From positions 398,501 to 462,500 of the forward strand of contig NZ_CP077639.1 of NCBI RefSeq assembly GCF_019056395.1: a DNA stretch of 64,000 nt, in the 5' to 3' direction. Below the pieces are notes generated by a model that saw nothing but the letters and a program-made list of their open reading frames with translations, had not been told where the DNA came from and did not search any database. Shown here in pieces: positions 34,193 through 41,597 of this stretch. The DNA comes from Terribacillus sp. DMT04. GTDB taxonomy: Bacteria > Bacillota > Bacilli > Bacillales > Amphibacillaceae. A program made the position numbers and the translations under genes. Within the stretch, counting starts at the first letter, position 1. Every line of letters starts with the position of its first letter.

Positions 34193-35059
34193 TTATGTCC
34201 CGGAATTATTAAAGTTAGAGAACACATTAAAGTCACGCCACGCCTCCTCAATTGTGCGGAGGCGTTTTTTGACATCAGCAGCCTTCTCTTTTCCAATTAA
34301 AGCGATGAACGCATGAATTAAACTGATTGGCGCAGTTAGCGAATGTGTCAGCGAAGGCGATTTGCTGGAAGCCATGAACGAATAATCAGCTACGGATAGC
34401 AAAGGAGAAGATAAGCCGTCAGTAAAGGCGATTGCCTTCGCTCCGCGATCCTTTGCCATTTGAAACAGCCGCAGCGTGTGATTGGAATAGCGGACAAAGC
34501 TTAAAGCTATGAGCACATCGTCTTCCCTTATTGTTGAAATTTGGTCAATTGCCCGGTCAGAGGGCTCCACAATCTCTACGTTCTCAAAAATAAACGATAG
34601 GTGATAATGCAATAAATCAGCTACACTAACGGCGCTACGATTAGCCAAGATAAAGATTCGTTTAGAATGAATAACTGTGTCAGCTGCAGCATGAAAGGCT
34701 GGCATATCAATCCCTTCCATTGTTTCTTGAATGTTCGCCTGATCTCGCAGGAAGATGGCATATAAATCTTGATCTTCAGATTCGGTTTCGTCAGAAGGCT
34801 GCTTGAACCGTTCGGTTGCATTTAATTGGTCCTGCATCGCATTTTGAAGCGCCAGCTGCATCTCTGGAAAGCCGCGGAACCCCATAAAGGAAGCAAAACG
34901 AACGATTGTGGCATCACTTACTCCAGCTGATTTTGCTAATCCTTCCACATTAAGAAACGGTGACTGATTCGGGTGTTCTATAATAAAATTGGCGATTTTC
35001 TTCTGGGACTTCGACATATGCTCCCGCTGACTAGATATTTTATGGTAGATATCCGGCAC
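34193..35059 (-). CDS. MurR/RpiR family transcriptional regulator
   Basis: A 288-residue regulator with an N-terminal HTH_6 domain (about 1-77; LAKSAGVSDATIVRFASFMGF is the helix-turn-helix) and a C-terminal SIS sugar-phosphate-binding domain (about 125-265; RIFILANRSAVSVADLLHYH and DVLIALSFVRYS). The SIS domain normally binds a phosphosugar effector. The gene is 22 bases downstream of coaA and on the same strand, and may be co-transcribed. No sugar-phosphate gene is adjacent, so its target is unclear. A plus-strand terminator-like hairpin lies inside its 3' end. Confidence 0.9.
   Translation of the reverse strand: MPDIYHKISSQREHMSKSQKKIANFIIEHPNQSPFLNVEGLAKSAGVSDATIVRFASFMGFRGFPEMQLALQNAMQDQLNATERFKQPSDETESEDQDLYAIFLRDQANIQETMEGIDMPAFHAAADTVIHSKRIFILANRSAVSVADLLHYHLSFIFENVEIVEPSDRAIDQISTIREDDVLIALSFVRYSNHTLRLFQMAKDRGAKAIAFTDGLSSPLLSVADYSFMASSKSPSLTHSLTAPISLIHAFIALIGKEKAADVKKRLRTIEEAWRDFNVFSNFNNSGT
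34240..34270 (+). terminator. Intragenic antisense terminator-like hairpin
   Basis: ACGCCTCC (34240-34247)/GGAGGCGT (34258-34265) followed by T-run, read on the plus strand, inside the 3' end of the minus-strand rpiR-type gene. It could stop read-through from the lysozyme operon, or be coincidental coding sequence. Confidence 0.45.
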
Positions 35060-35081
35060 GATGGAAAGACCCCTTTCACTA

Positions 35082-36005
35082 TCAGAGTTTACGTAAGTAT
35101 ACGTCTTCGATTTCGTGATTGTTTCCTTTTCTTAAAATAAGGTCAGAACGGCCTTTTGTTGGCAAGATGTTTTCATGCAGATTTTTAGCATTAATTGTCT
35201 CCCAAATTGTTTCTGCCGTTTGCAATGCTTCTTCCACCGGTACCTCTGCATAATGACGGAAATAGGATTTTGGATCCTGGAATGCCGTTGCTCGGAGCAT
35301 AAGGAAACGCTCTTTGTACCATTTTTCAATGTTCTCTTCGTCTGCATCGATATAAATGGAGAAGTCGAAGAAATCACTGACAAAGAATTGGTACTCTTTC
35401 TTCACCTGCAGCACGTTTACCCCTTCTACGATTAAGATATCCGGGTTTGTAACTAGCTCTGTTTGTTCAGATAGGACATCGTATGTGAGGTGGGAATACT
35501 GCGGACCTTTTATATTGGTCGTTCCCGCCTTCACTTGCCCCATGAATTCTATCAATGCTTTTATATCATAGCTTTCTGGAAATCCTTTTCGCTGCATCAG
35601 CTGTTTTTCCTGTAACACAGCATTAGGATAGAGAAAACCATCAGTTGTGACAAGTTCGGTCTTCTTATCTGGCAAGGCACGGGAGAGCATCAATTGCAGA
35701 AGTCTCGCGATGGTACTCTTTCCAACGGCAACACTGCCGGCAATGCCAATGATAAACGGTACTTTCTTTTCGTTCGTACCAAGAAAAGCCCCTGCTTTAG
35801 CATGAAGCGTTTCGGCTGCTTCTAAATAGTAGGAAATAAGATTGGTCAGCGGCATATAAGCAGTCTCTACCTCAGGCAAAGATATCCTCGTATTAATACC
35901 GCGTATTTCTTCAAGTTCTGTTTGTGTCAGGGGTAGGCGTTCTGTTTTGGAAAGAGCTGCCCAGTTTTCCCGTGAAAAATGATAGTAAGGTTTATATGTA
36001 TGCAT
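35082..36005 (-). CDS. coaA: Pantothenate kinase, type I
   Basis: Phosphorylates pantothenate with ATP, the first committed step of coenzyme A synthesis. The 307-residue enzyme is the type I (E. coli CoaA-like) form. P-loop GIAGSVAVGKST lies near residue 95, followed by VTTDGFLYPN, the substrate-site KGFPESYD, and ILIVEGVNVLQ. The C-terminal FRHYAEVP and LRKGNNHEIEDVYLRKL are typical. An in-frame TTG four codons upstream overlaps the GAGGG Shine-Dalgarno, so ATG at 36005 is preferred. Feedback inhibition by CoA is a property of the family. It precedes the RpiR regulator by 22 bases. Confidence 0.93.
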   Translation of the reverse strand: MHTYKPYYHFSRENWAALSKTERLPLTQTELEEIRGINTRISLPEVETAYMPLTNLISYYLEAAETLHAKAGAFLGTNEKKVPFIIGIAGSVAVGKSTIARLLQLMLSRALPDKKTELVTTDGFLYPNAVLQEKQLMQRKGFPESYDIKALIEFMGQVKAGTTNIKGPQYSHLTYDVLSEQTELVTNPDILIVEGVNVLQVKKEYQFFVSDFFDFSIYIDADEENIEKWYKERFLMLRATAFQDPKSYFRHYAEVPVEEALQTAETIWETINAKNLHENILPTKGRSDLILRKGNNHEIEDVYLRKL

Positions 36006-36130
36006 GATTACCCTCAACTTTTGTCTGCTATTTTGAGAAATAGTTCAACTTACAAACGTTTACAAATACTTTACCATTTTACTACTTTAAAAATTAATAA
36101 TCCAGAGTAGATTCTTGGGGTATATAGAAA

Positions 36131-36169
36131 TAGAAAACGCTTGCATAACTTGTATATACAAGTTATGCT
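36131..36169 (+). promoter_or_regulatory. Trehalose operon promoter with overlapping cre and TreR operator
   Basis: TAGAAAACGCTTGCA (36131-36145) matches the CcpA cre consensus WTGNAANCGNWWNCW at 14 of 15 positions. A 26-bp perfect palindrome centred on TTGTATATACAA (36143-36168) matches the known TreR operator core. A SigA-like promoter TTGCAT (36141-36146), 17-base spacer, TATGCT (36164-36169) is embedded in both. Catabolite repression and trehalose-6-phosphate induction are inferred. Confidence 0.85.
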
Positions 36170-36216
36170 TTAGCTGTATTCGCTTACATCATCAAAGAAA
36201 AGGTGAGGTGCAAAAA

Positions 36217-37632
36217 ATGGATCTAAGACAGCAGGCGGAAGAAATCGTCGCAGCATTGGGTGGACGAGATAATATACAAGCGGCAACCCATTGTGTCACG
36301 CGGTTGCGATTGGCACTGCATGATGAAGGAAAGGTCGATAAAGAAACGCTTCAAAATATTGATGTAGTAAAAGGTTCATTTTCAGCAAATAACCAATACC
36401 AAGTTGTTATCGGTCAAGGAACAGTTGATAAGGTGTATAAGGAGTTTATTAAAGTAACTGGGATTGGGGAATCTACCAAAGAGGAAGTCAAAGAAAGCGT
36501 CAGCGGAAAAGGAAATCCGCTGCAGCGGGCTTTAAAAACACTTGGTGATATATTTATTCCGATATTGCCGGCGATTGTGACGGCAGGTCTTTTGCTTGGG
36601 ATTCATAACATCTTGAATAATGAGGGTATTTTCTTCGACGGATCGATTATTCAAGTGTATCCACAGTGGGCGGGCATAGCAGATATGATTTACGTTATTG
36701 CGAATACCGCCTTTGCCTTTCTGCCCGCATTAATTGGGTGGTCTGCAGTAAAGAAATTTGGAGGCAGCCCGCTGCTGGGAATGGTGCTCGGTTTAGCGTT
36801 AATTCACCCGTCATTATTAAGTCCGACAGATTATGCTAGTGCAGCTTTGGAAGGAAATGCGCCAGTATGGAACTTATTCGGACTGGAGATCCAGCGTATC
36901 GGTTACCAAGGGCAAGTGCTGCCTGTGCTGTTTGCATCATGGGTGTTGGCGAGAATTGAAGTGTTCCTAAGACGTAAAGTCGCAGACAGCTTTCAATTAC
37001 TAGTGGTGGCACCTGTCGCGCTTCTGCTCACAGGTATACTAAGCTTTGTCGTCATCGGGCCAGTCATGTTCCTAGTTGGTAATGCAATTACCGATGCATT
37101 TGTAGCAGTGTTTGACACAGCAGCGCCAGTAGGCGGGTTACTGTACGGTGCGTTGTATGGAGCACTTGTTGTCACTGGCTTGCATCATACATTCTTGGCG
37201 CTAGATTTGCAGCTGATTGCGAATACAGGTGCAACATTCTTATGGCCGATTCTAGCGTTGTCTAATATATCACAAGGGTCAGCTACATTAGGTGTCATGC
37301 TGGCAACCAAAGATGAAAAACTGCGCGGCTTATCACTAACTTCTTGGATTAGTGCATGGTTAGGTGTAACAGAGCCGGCTGTGTTTGGTGTGAATCTGCG
37401 CTTCCGTTATCCATTCTTTCTCGCTTTAGGTGCTTCTGCCATAGCAGGAACTTTTATTGCTTGGAGAAAAGTTGAAGCAAGTTCAGTCGGTATCGGCGGT
37501 GTGCCGGGAATCTTCTCCATTCTGCCAGGCAGCTGGGGTGCTTTTGCTATCGGAATGGGAATTGTCATTGTTGTTCCATTTGTTACAACCTATTTGTTCG
37601 CGAAAAAAAGAATGTATAAGAAAGGAAGATGA
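36217..37632 (+). CDS. treP: PTS trehalose-specific EIIBC component
   Basis: Imports trehalose and phosphorylates it to trehalose 6-phosphate. The 471-residue protein has an N-terminal EIIB domain (1-80) with the phosphocysteine in ATHCVTRLR near residue 26, then a ten-helix EIIC domain (about 105-465) containing the GITEPA-like motif GVTEPAVFG and GLHHTF. There is no EIIA domain, as in B. subtilis TreP, so phosphate must come from a separate glucose-type EIIA. The ATG has AAAAGGTGAGGTG upstream. The frame extends further 5' through the operator and is not coding there. Gene order treP-treA-treR equals that of B. subtilis. Confidence 0.95.
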   Translation: MDLRQQAEEIVAALGGRDNIQAATHCVTRLRLALHDEGKVDKETLQNIDVVKGSFSANNQYQVVIGQGTVDKVYKEFIKVTGIGESTKEEVKESVSGKGNPLQRALKTLGDIFIPILPAIVTAGLLLGIHNILNNEGIFFDGSIIQVYPQWAGIADMIYVIANTAFAFLPALIGWSAVKKFGGSPLLGMVLGLALIHPSLLSPTDYASAALEGNAPVWNLFGLEIQRIGYQGQVLPVLFASWVLARIEVFLRRKVADSFQLLVVAPVALLLTGILSFVVIGPVMFLVGNAITDAFVAVFDTAAPVGGLLYGALYGALVVTGLHHTFLALDLQLIANTGATFLWPILALSNISQGSATLGVMLATKDEKLRGLSLTSWISAWLGVTEPAVFGVNLRFRYPFFLALGASAIAGTFIAWRKVEASSVGIGGVPGIFSILPGSWGAFAIGMGIVIVVPFVTTYLFAKKRMYKKGR

Positions 37633-37637
37633 TTAAT

Positions 37638-39311
37638 ATGCAAGAACCGTGGTGGAAAAGAAGCACAATCTATCAAATTTATCCGAAGAGCTTCAACGAT
37701 ACAACAGGTTCTGGAATGGGAGACTTGCAAGGCGTTATTGAGAAGCTGGACTATATAAAGGAACTTGGTGTTGACATGGTTTGGCTGACACCAATATACC
37801 GGTCGCCGCAGCGTGATAACGGATACGATATAAGCGATTATTACGACATCGAACCTGCTTACGGTACGATGGAAGATGTAGAACGTTTAGTGCAGGAGCT
37901 GCATAATCGTGATATGAAGCTGATGATGGATATCGTAATCAATCACACATCAACTGATCACGAGTGGTTCCAGCAAGCCAAAACCTCAAAAGATAATCCG
38001 TACCGCGATTATTATATTTGGCGAGACTCCAGTGATGGAGACGCACCAAACAATTGGGTGTCCAAGTTTGGCGGAACTGCCTGGGCTCTCGAGGAGCATA
38101 CTGATCAGTATTATTTACATCTGTTTGACAAAACGCAAGCAGATCTTAACTGGGAGAATAACGAAGTTCGCAACAAGTTATACGAAATGATGAACTTCTG
38201 GGCAGAAAAAGGACTGGATGGATTCCGCCTGGATGTTATCAATCTTGTATCAAAAGTCCAAAGCTTCCCGCATGATGAAAGTGCTGCCGACGGTCAGTTC
38301 GGCAAAGCGTACTATACAGATGGTCCAAGAATCCATGAATTTATGAAAGAGATGAACCAAGCCGTATTTGCTCCTCACAATCTTATCACAGTAGGTGAAA
38401 TGTCTTCGACGAGTCTGGCTGCTTGCCAGCAGTATACGAGTCCAGATGTAAATGAGCTGGATATGACGTTCAACTTTCAGCATTTGAAAGTGGACTATGA
38501 AAAGGGAAAGAAATGGACAGACGGAAAACTCGATTTTATCAAACTGAAACAGATTCTATCAGATTGGCAAATAGGCATGCATCAAGCTGGCGGATGGAAT
38601 GCGTTGTTCTGGTGCAACCATGACCAGCCGCGTATCGTAAGCCGGTTTGGCGATGATGATTTGTATCGCCGTGAGTCCGCAAAGATGCTGGCAACCGTCA
38701 TGCATATGATGCAAGGGACGCCTTATATTTACCAAGGGGAAGAGATAGGGATGACAGATCCTAAGTTCTCTTCCATAGAAGATTATAATGACGTGGAAAC
38801 GCAAAACGCCTACACAGAATTGAAGGAATTGGGATTGGCTGAAAGTGCGGTTATGCAGATTATCCAGAGACGTTCCAGAGATAATGCCAGAACCCCGATG
38901 CAATGGAGTGCAGCGAAAAATGCTGGCTTTTCAGAAGGGGAACCATGGCTGTCTGTGGCATCGAACTATAAGAAAATTAACGCAGAGAAGGAAGTAAAAG
39001 ATAAGGACTCTATTTTCTATCATTATCAAAAGCTGATTCGCTTGCGAAAAGAATATGCTATTATAACGCATGGAGATTATGAACCGTTATGCATGGATAA
39101 TGAACGTATCTTCAGTTACGAACGGAGATGGAATGGTGAAAAACTTCTTGTTGTAGCGAATTTCTTTGGAGAAAGCACAGAATTCACTTATCCCAAAAAA
39201 GAAACAGAAGAGGCTGAGATTCTTCTCTCCAACTATCAAGATAGTGCACCAGACTACAGTAAGATACAGCTTCGCCCATATGAGGCGGTCATTTACCTTA
39301 TTAAATTGTAA
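37638..39311 (+). CDS. treA: Trehalose-6-phosphate hydrolase
   Basis: Cleaves trehalose 6-phosphate to glucose and glucose 6-phosphate in the cytosol. A GH13 enzyme of 557 residues with the regions in order: MDIVINHTS near residue 100, GFRLDVIN with the nucleophile Asp near 200, VGEMSS with the acid Glu near 255, and WCNHDQPR near 325. The barrel starts with KRSTIYQIYPKSFND. An ATG three codons earlier overlaps the treP stop, but AAAGGAAG abuts it directly and sits nine bases from ATG 37638, so the latter is preferred. It is translationally close to treP and followed by treR. Confidence 0.95.
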   Translation: MQEPWWKRSTIYQIYPKSFNDTTGSGMGDLQGVIEKLDYIKELGVDMVWLTPIYRSPQRDNGYDISDYYDIEPAYGTMEDVERLVQELHNRDMKLMMDIVINHTSTDHEWFQQAKTSKDNPYRDYYIWRDSSDGDAPNNWVSKFGGTAWALEEHTDQYYLHLFDKTQADLNWENNEVRNKLYEMMNFWAEKGLDGFRLDVINLVSKVQSFPHDESAADGQFGKAYYTDGPRIHEFMKEMNQAVFAPHNLITVGEMSSTSLAACQQYTSPDVNELDMTFNFQHLKVDYEKGKKWTDGKLDFIKLKQILSDWQIGMHQAGGWNALFWCNHDQPRIVSRFGDDDLYRRESAKMLATVMHMMQGTPYIYQGEEIGMTDPKFSSIEDYNDVETQNAYTELKELGLAESAVMQIIQRRSRDNARTPMQWSAAKNAGFSEGEPWLSVASNYKKINAEKEVKDKDSIFYHYQKLIRLRKEYAIITHGDYEPLCMDNERIFSYERRWNGEKLLVVANFFGESTEFTYPKKETEEAEILLSNYQDSAPDYSKIQLRPYEAVIYLIKL

Positions 39312-39323
39312 AGGCCTGATGGA

Positions 39324-40037
39324 ATGCAAAGAAAATTTCAAGCAATCTACGATGTGATAGCAAGAGAAATACAAGCGGCTAAAATGAAGGCAGGGCAGCT
39401 GCTGCCTTCTGAAAATGAGCTGTCAGAACGATTTGACACGTCAAGGGAAACCGTACGAAAAGCGTTGCAGCTATTATCGCAGAATGGTTATATTCAGAAA
39501 CTGCAAGGAAAGGGCTCTGTAGTTCTGGAACAGAATAAACTGCCGCTGCCGGTAAGCGGATTGACAAGTTTCAAGGAATTAGCCCGTTCGATGTCCCAGG
39601 CAGTGGAAACACAAGTGCTGACACTCAAGCACAAGGCAGCGGATGAGTATATGCAAGAAGTGCTGCAATGCGAAAAAGGCACACCCGTCTGGGAGCTGCA
39701 CCGTTTGCGAAAGCTAGATGGAGAAGCGGTGATTTATGACAAAGATTTGCTGTTGGCTGCGTGCGCACCGGCACTTACGGAAGCGATTGCTTGTGATTCT
39801 GTCTATGATTATTTAGAGCAAGAGCTCGGTTTATCAATTAGCTATGCAAGAAAAGAAGTTGTCGTAGAGGAAGCAGAAGCAGCAGATACAGAGGTAATGG
39901 ACATGGAAGGTTATCAACAGCTTGTAGTCGTGCGCAGTGCTGTTTATCTGGAAGACACAACATTATTTCAATATACAGAGTCGAAACACCGTCCAGATAA
40001 ATTCAGGTTTGTCGATTTTGCTCGAAGAACGAAATGA
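39324..40037 (+). CDS. treR: Trehalose operon repressor TreR (GntR family)
   Basis: A 237-residue GntR/HutC-type repressor. The N-terminal winged helix has YDVIAREIQAAKMKAGQLLPSENELSERFDTSRETVRKAL (as separate parts, residues 8-47), and the C-terminal UTRA domain (about 90-230) binds the effector, trehalose 6-phosphate in B. subtilis. It is the last gene of treP-treA-treR, 12 bases after treA, with AAAGG as ribosome site. The perfect operator palindrome before treP is its expected target, giving autoregulation through the operon promoter. A terminator, whose stem also contains two DnaA-box-like sequences, follows. Confidence 0.95.
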   Translation: MQRKFQAIYDVIAREIQAAKMKAGQLLPSENELSERFDTSRETVRKALQLLSQNGYIQKLQGKGSVVLEQNKLPLPVSGLTSFKELARSMSQAVETQVLTLKHKAADEYMQEVLQCEKGTPVWELHRLRKLDGEAVIYDKDLLLAACAPALTEAIACDSVYDYLEQELGLSISYARKEVVVEEAEAADTEVMDMEGYQQLVVVRSAVYLEDTTLFQYTESKHRPDKFRFVDFARRTK

Positions 40038-40046
40038 ATAGAATGG

Positions 40047-40083
40047 AAAATGTGCATAGAACCAAGGCTATGCACATTTTTTT
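40047..40083 (+). terminator. Terminator of the tre operon
   Basis: AAAATGTGCATAG (40047-40059)/CTATGCACATTTT (40068-40080), thirteen perfect pairs with T-run. Confidence 0.9.
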
Positions 40084-40207
40084 GTGGGTAAAGACAGGCT
40101 TGTACACAGAAAAATTCTGTTTGTTCACATAATTTGTGCATAAGACAACTTATGCACAGAATAATTTGACGAATGATGCAATGCGCTATTTATCCACATG
40201 TGGATAG
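40051..40207. other. DnaA-box cluster between convergent genes
   Basis: Nine 9-mers match TTATNCACA perfectly or with one mismatch, on both strands. Perfect: TGTGCATAA 40135-40143 (reverse), TTATGCACA 40150-40158, TTATCCACA 40190-40198. One mismatch: 40051-40059 (reverse), 40068-40076, 40083-40091 (reverse), 40100-40108, 40121-40129, 40199-40207 (reverse). Two form a 10-bp hairpin around ACAA. The region holds no open frame and no divergent promoter need, since both flanking genes end here. Two of the boxes belong to the terminator stem. A DnaA-titrating or regulatory cluster is inferred. Confidence 0.6.
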
Positions 40208-40212
40208 TTTAT

Positions 40213-40704
40213 TTAAGGGCGAATTCGTTTACCTAAAATGATTAAGTCCCGCTCAACACCATCTAGTTCTGCTATCTTTGGCATATTGGCCCACGGTGTA
40301 AAACCAAACCTTTCGAAAAGCTTCATGCTCGGTTGATTATGGCCGAAAACAAAACCTAAGACAGTCTTGAAATGAAGAACTTCTGCTTGATCTAAAACAA
40401 ATTGCAGCATATTTTTGCCAAGTCCTTTTCCTCTTGTGTCTTCATGCAGATAAATGCTGACTTCTACTGTTTTATCGTAAGCGGCTCGGCCGTAAAAAGG
40501 TTCTAAACTAATCCAGCCAAGTATATGATTGTCCTCTTCTACCACCCAAAGCGGTCGCTTTTCATTGTGATGATGAAACCAAACTAATCTGCTTTCTACA
40601 GTTATTTCTTCCAAGTCTGCTGTGACCATGCGGCCTGCAATAGTGGAGTTATAAATGGAGACAATGTCAGGAAGATCCTCAATAGTAGCGTTACGGTAGT
40701 GCAT
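40213..40704 (-). CDS. GNAT N-acetyltransferase (phosphinothricin acetyltransferase-like, YwnH type)
   Basis: A 163-residue acetyl-CoA-dependent acetyltransferase. The acetyl-CoA loop is RGKGLGKNML near residue 95, preceded by VEVSIYLHEDT. The N terminus RNATIEDLPDIVSIYNSTI and the C-terminal NQPSMKLFERFGFTPWANMPKIAELDG match the PAT/YwnH branch. This branch acetylates phosphinothricin and methionine sulfoximine in vitro. The physiological amine is unknown. Its 3' end borders the DnaA-box cluster. Confidence 0.9.
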   Translation of the reverse strand: MHYRNATIEDLPDIVSIYNSTIAGRMVTADLEEITVESRLVWFHHHNEKRPLWVVEEDNHILGWISLEPFYGRAAYDKTVEVSIYLHEDTRGKGLGKNMLQFVLDQAEVLHFKTVLGFVFGHNQPSMKLFERFGFTPWANMPKIAELDGVERDLIILGKRIRP

Positions 40705-40824
40705 GTCAATTCCCCCAAAGTGTTTTTGGCTAATTATACTAAAGCATAAGCAGGAAGCATAGTCCGATTGTATATGGGGTAAAGAGTAACTAGGAGAACA
40801 GGAAGATGGAAGGGTGTGGGTTAG

Positions 40825-41058
40825 ATGTATTCTGTAACATTTGGTAAGTTACTTCAATTCACCGGAATCGGATTAGTTATAGGTTTTATCATTGGAATGG
40901 TAGCTATGCTGGGTTTTGATTTAGACTTTATGGCTATGATAGTCAGTGTCTTGCTTAGTATTATTGCTGCTTTTGCCGCAGCAATGTACGCTGAATTATA
41001 TCACATTCGGCAAGCGGTGAATGAACAGACTGATAAAACATTGAAAAGAAATAAGTAA
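40825..41058 (+). CDS. Small two-helix membrane protein, 77 residues
   Basis: Two predicted membrane helices (about residues 9-30 and 34-55) are followed by a short amphipathic cytoplasmic tail, YHIRQAVNEQTDKTLKRNK. Such small proteins with a glycine-rich first helix (GIGLVIGFIIGMVAML) are common beside Bacillaceae regulators but have no named function that I recognise. AAGGGTG lies about eight bases before the ATG. It is isolated between a divergent acetyltransferase gene and a marR gene, with its own terminator. Confidence 0.65.
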   Translation: MYSVTFGKLLQFTGIGLVIGFIIGMVAMLGFDLDFMAMIVSVLLSIIAAFAAAMYAELYHIRQAVNEQTDKTLKRNK

Positions 41059-41061
41059 GCA

Positions 41062-41098
41062 AAAGTTTCGGCTGCAAGGATCAGCCGGAACTTTTTTT
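41062..41098 (+). terminator. Terminator of small membrane protein gene
   Basis: AAAGTTTCGGCTG (41062-41074)/CAGCCGGAACTTT (41082-41094), one mismatch, T-run. Confidence 0.88.
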
Positions 41099-41107
41099 AA
41101 TTGATTT

Positions 41108-41138
41108 ATTTCACATGCATGAAATATTGAGTTATACT
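41108..41138 (+). promoter_or_regulatory. marR promoter with overlapping inverted repeat
   Basis: TTCACA (41110-41115), 17-base spacer, TATACT (41133-41138) form a SigA-like promoter. ATTTCA-N6-TGAAAT (41108-41113/41120-41125) overlaps the -35 and is a plausible MarR operator. Confidence 0.6.
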
Positions 41139-41174
41139 AATACTAGAGTACAAAGCATTTTTGGGGGTTTGTTA

Positions 41175-41579
41175 ATGGAAAGCAGAGACATTGTTGATTT
41201 TATCGAATTGGTACGTAATGTGAACAAAGCATTACGTAAAGAGTGGGATTTTCAGATTTCTGGGCCGCAGCTGGTTTTGCTGAGGCTTTTAAAAAATAAT
41301 GGGCCGATGCGCATGTCAGATTTGGCAGAAGAAGTTGGAATCAGCTTTAGCGGTGCAACTAATTTAGGCAACCGAATGATGAAGGACGGTTACCTAGAGC
41401 GAATTCACTCTGAGAAAGACCGAAGAGTAGTTATGCTGGCGATCACACAAAAGGGCTCTGATTTTTATGAGAGTTTTTCAGGTGCGCGTGACAAAGCGCT
41501 TGGTTCCTTCCTAGATAAACTGACAGAAGAAGAGAAGAACGAATTCATCCGGCTGAGCAGAAAAATGCTTGCTGATTAA
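41175..41579 (+). CDS. MarR family transcriptional regulator
   Basis: A 134-residue winged-helix regulator. Helices flank the DNA-binding core, in which MRMSDLAEEVGISFSGATNLGNRMMKDGYLER is split across the helix-turn-helix, and the wing is EKDRRVVMLAITQKG with the conserved D-x-R. The ATG at 41175 follows GGGGG at proper distance; the frame upstream runs into the promoter and is not coding. The gene is 18 bases before an MFS exporter gene, a classic self-regulated efflux pair. An inverted repeat at its promoter is the likely operator. Confidence 0.92.
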   Translation: MESRDIVDFIELVRNVNKALRKEWDFQISGPQLVLLRLLKNNGPMRMSDLAEEVGISFSGATNLGNRMMKDGYLERIHSEKDRRVVMLAITQKGSDFYESFSGARDKALGSFLDKLTEEEKNEFIRLSRKMLAD

Positions 41580-41597
41580 ATAAAAGGAGATGAGTGT

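Noticed and set aside
36115-36216. Upstream coding extension of treP
   Set aside because: It runs through the cre, operator and promoter and has no ribosome site.
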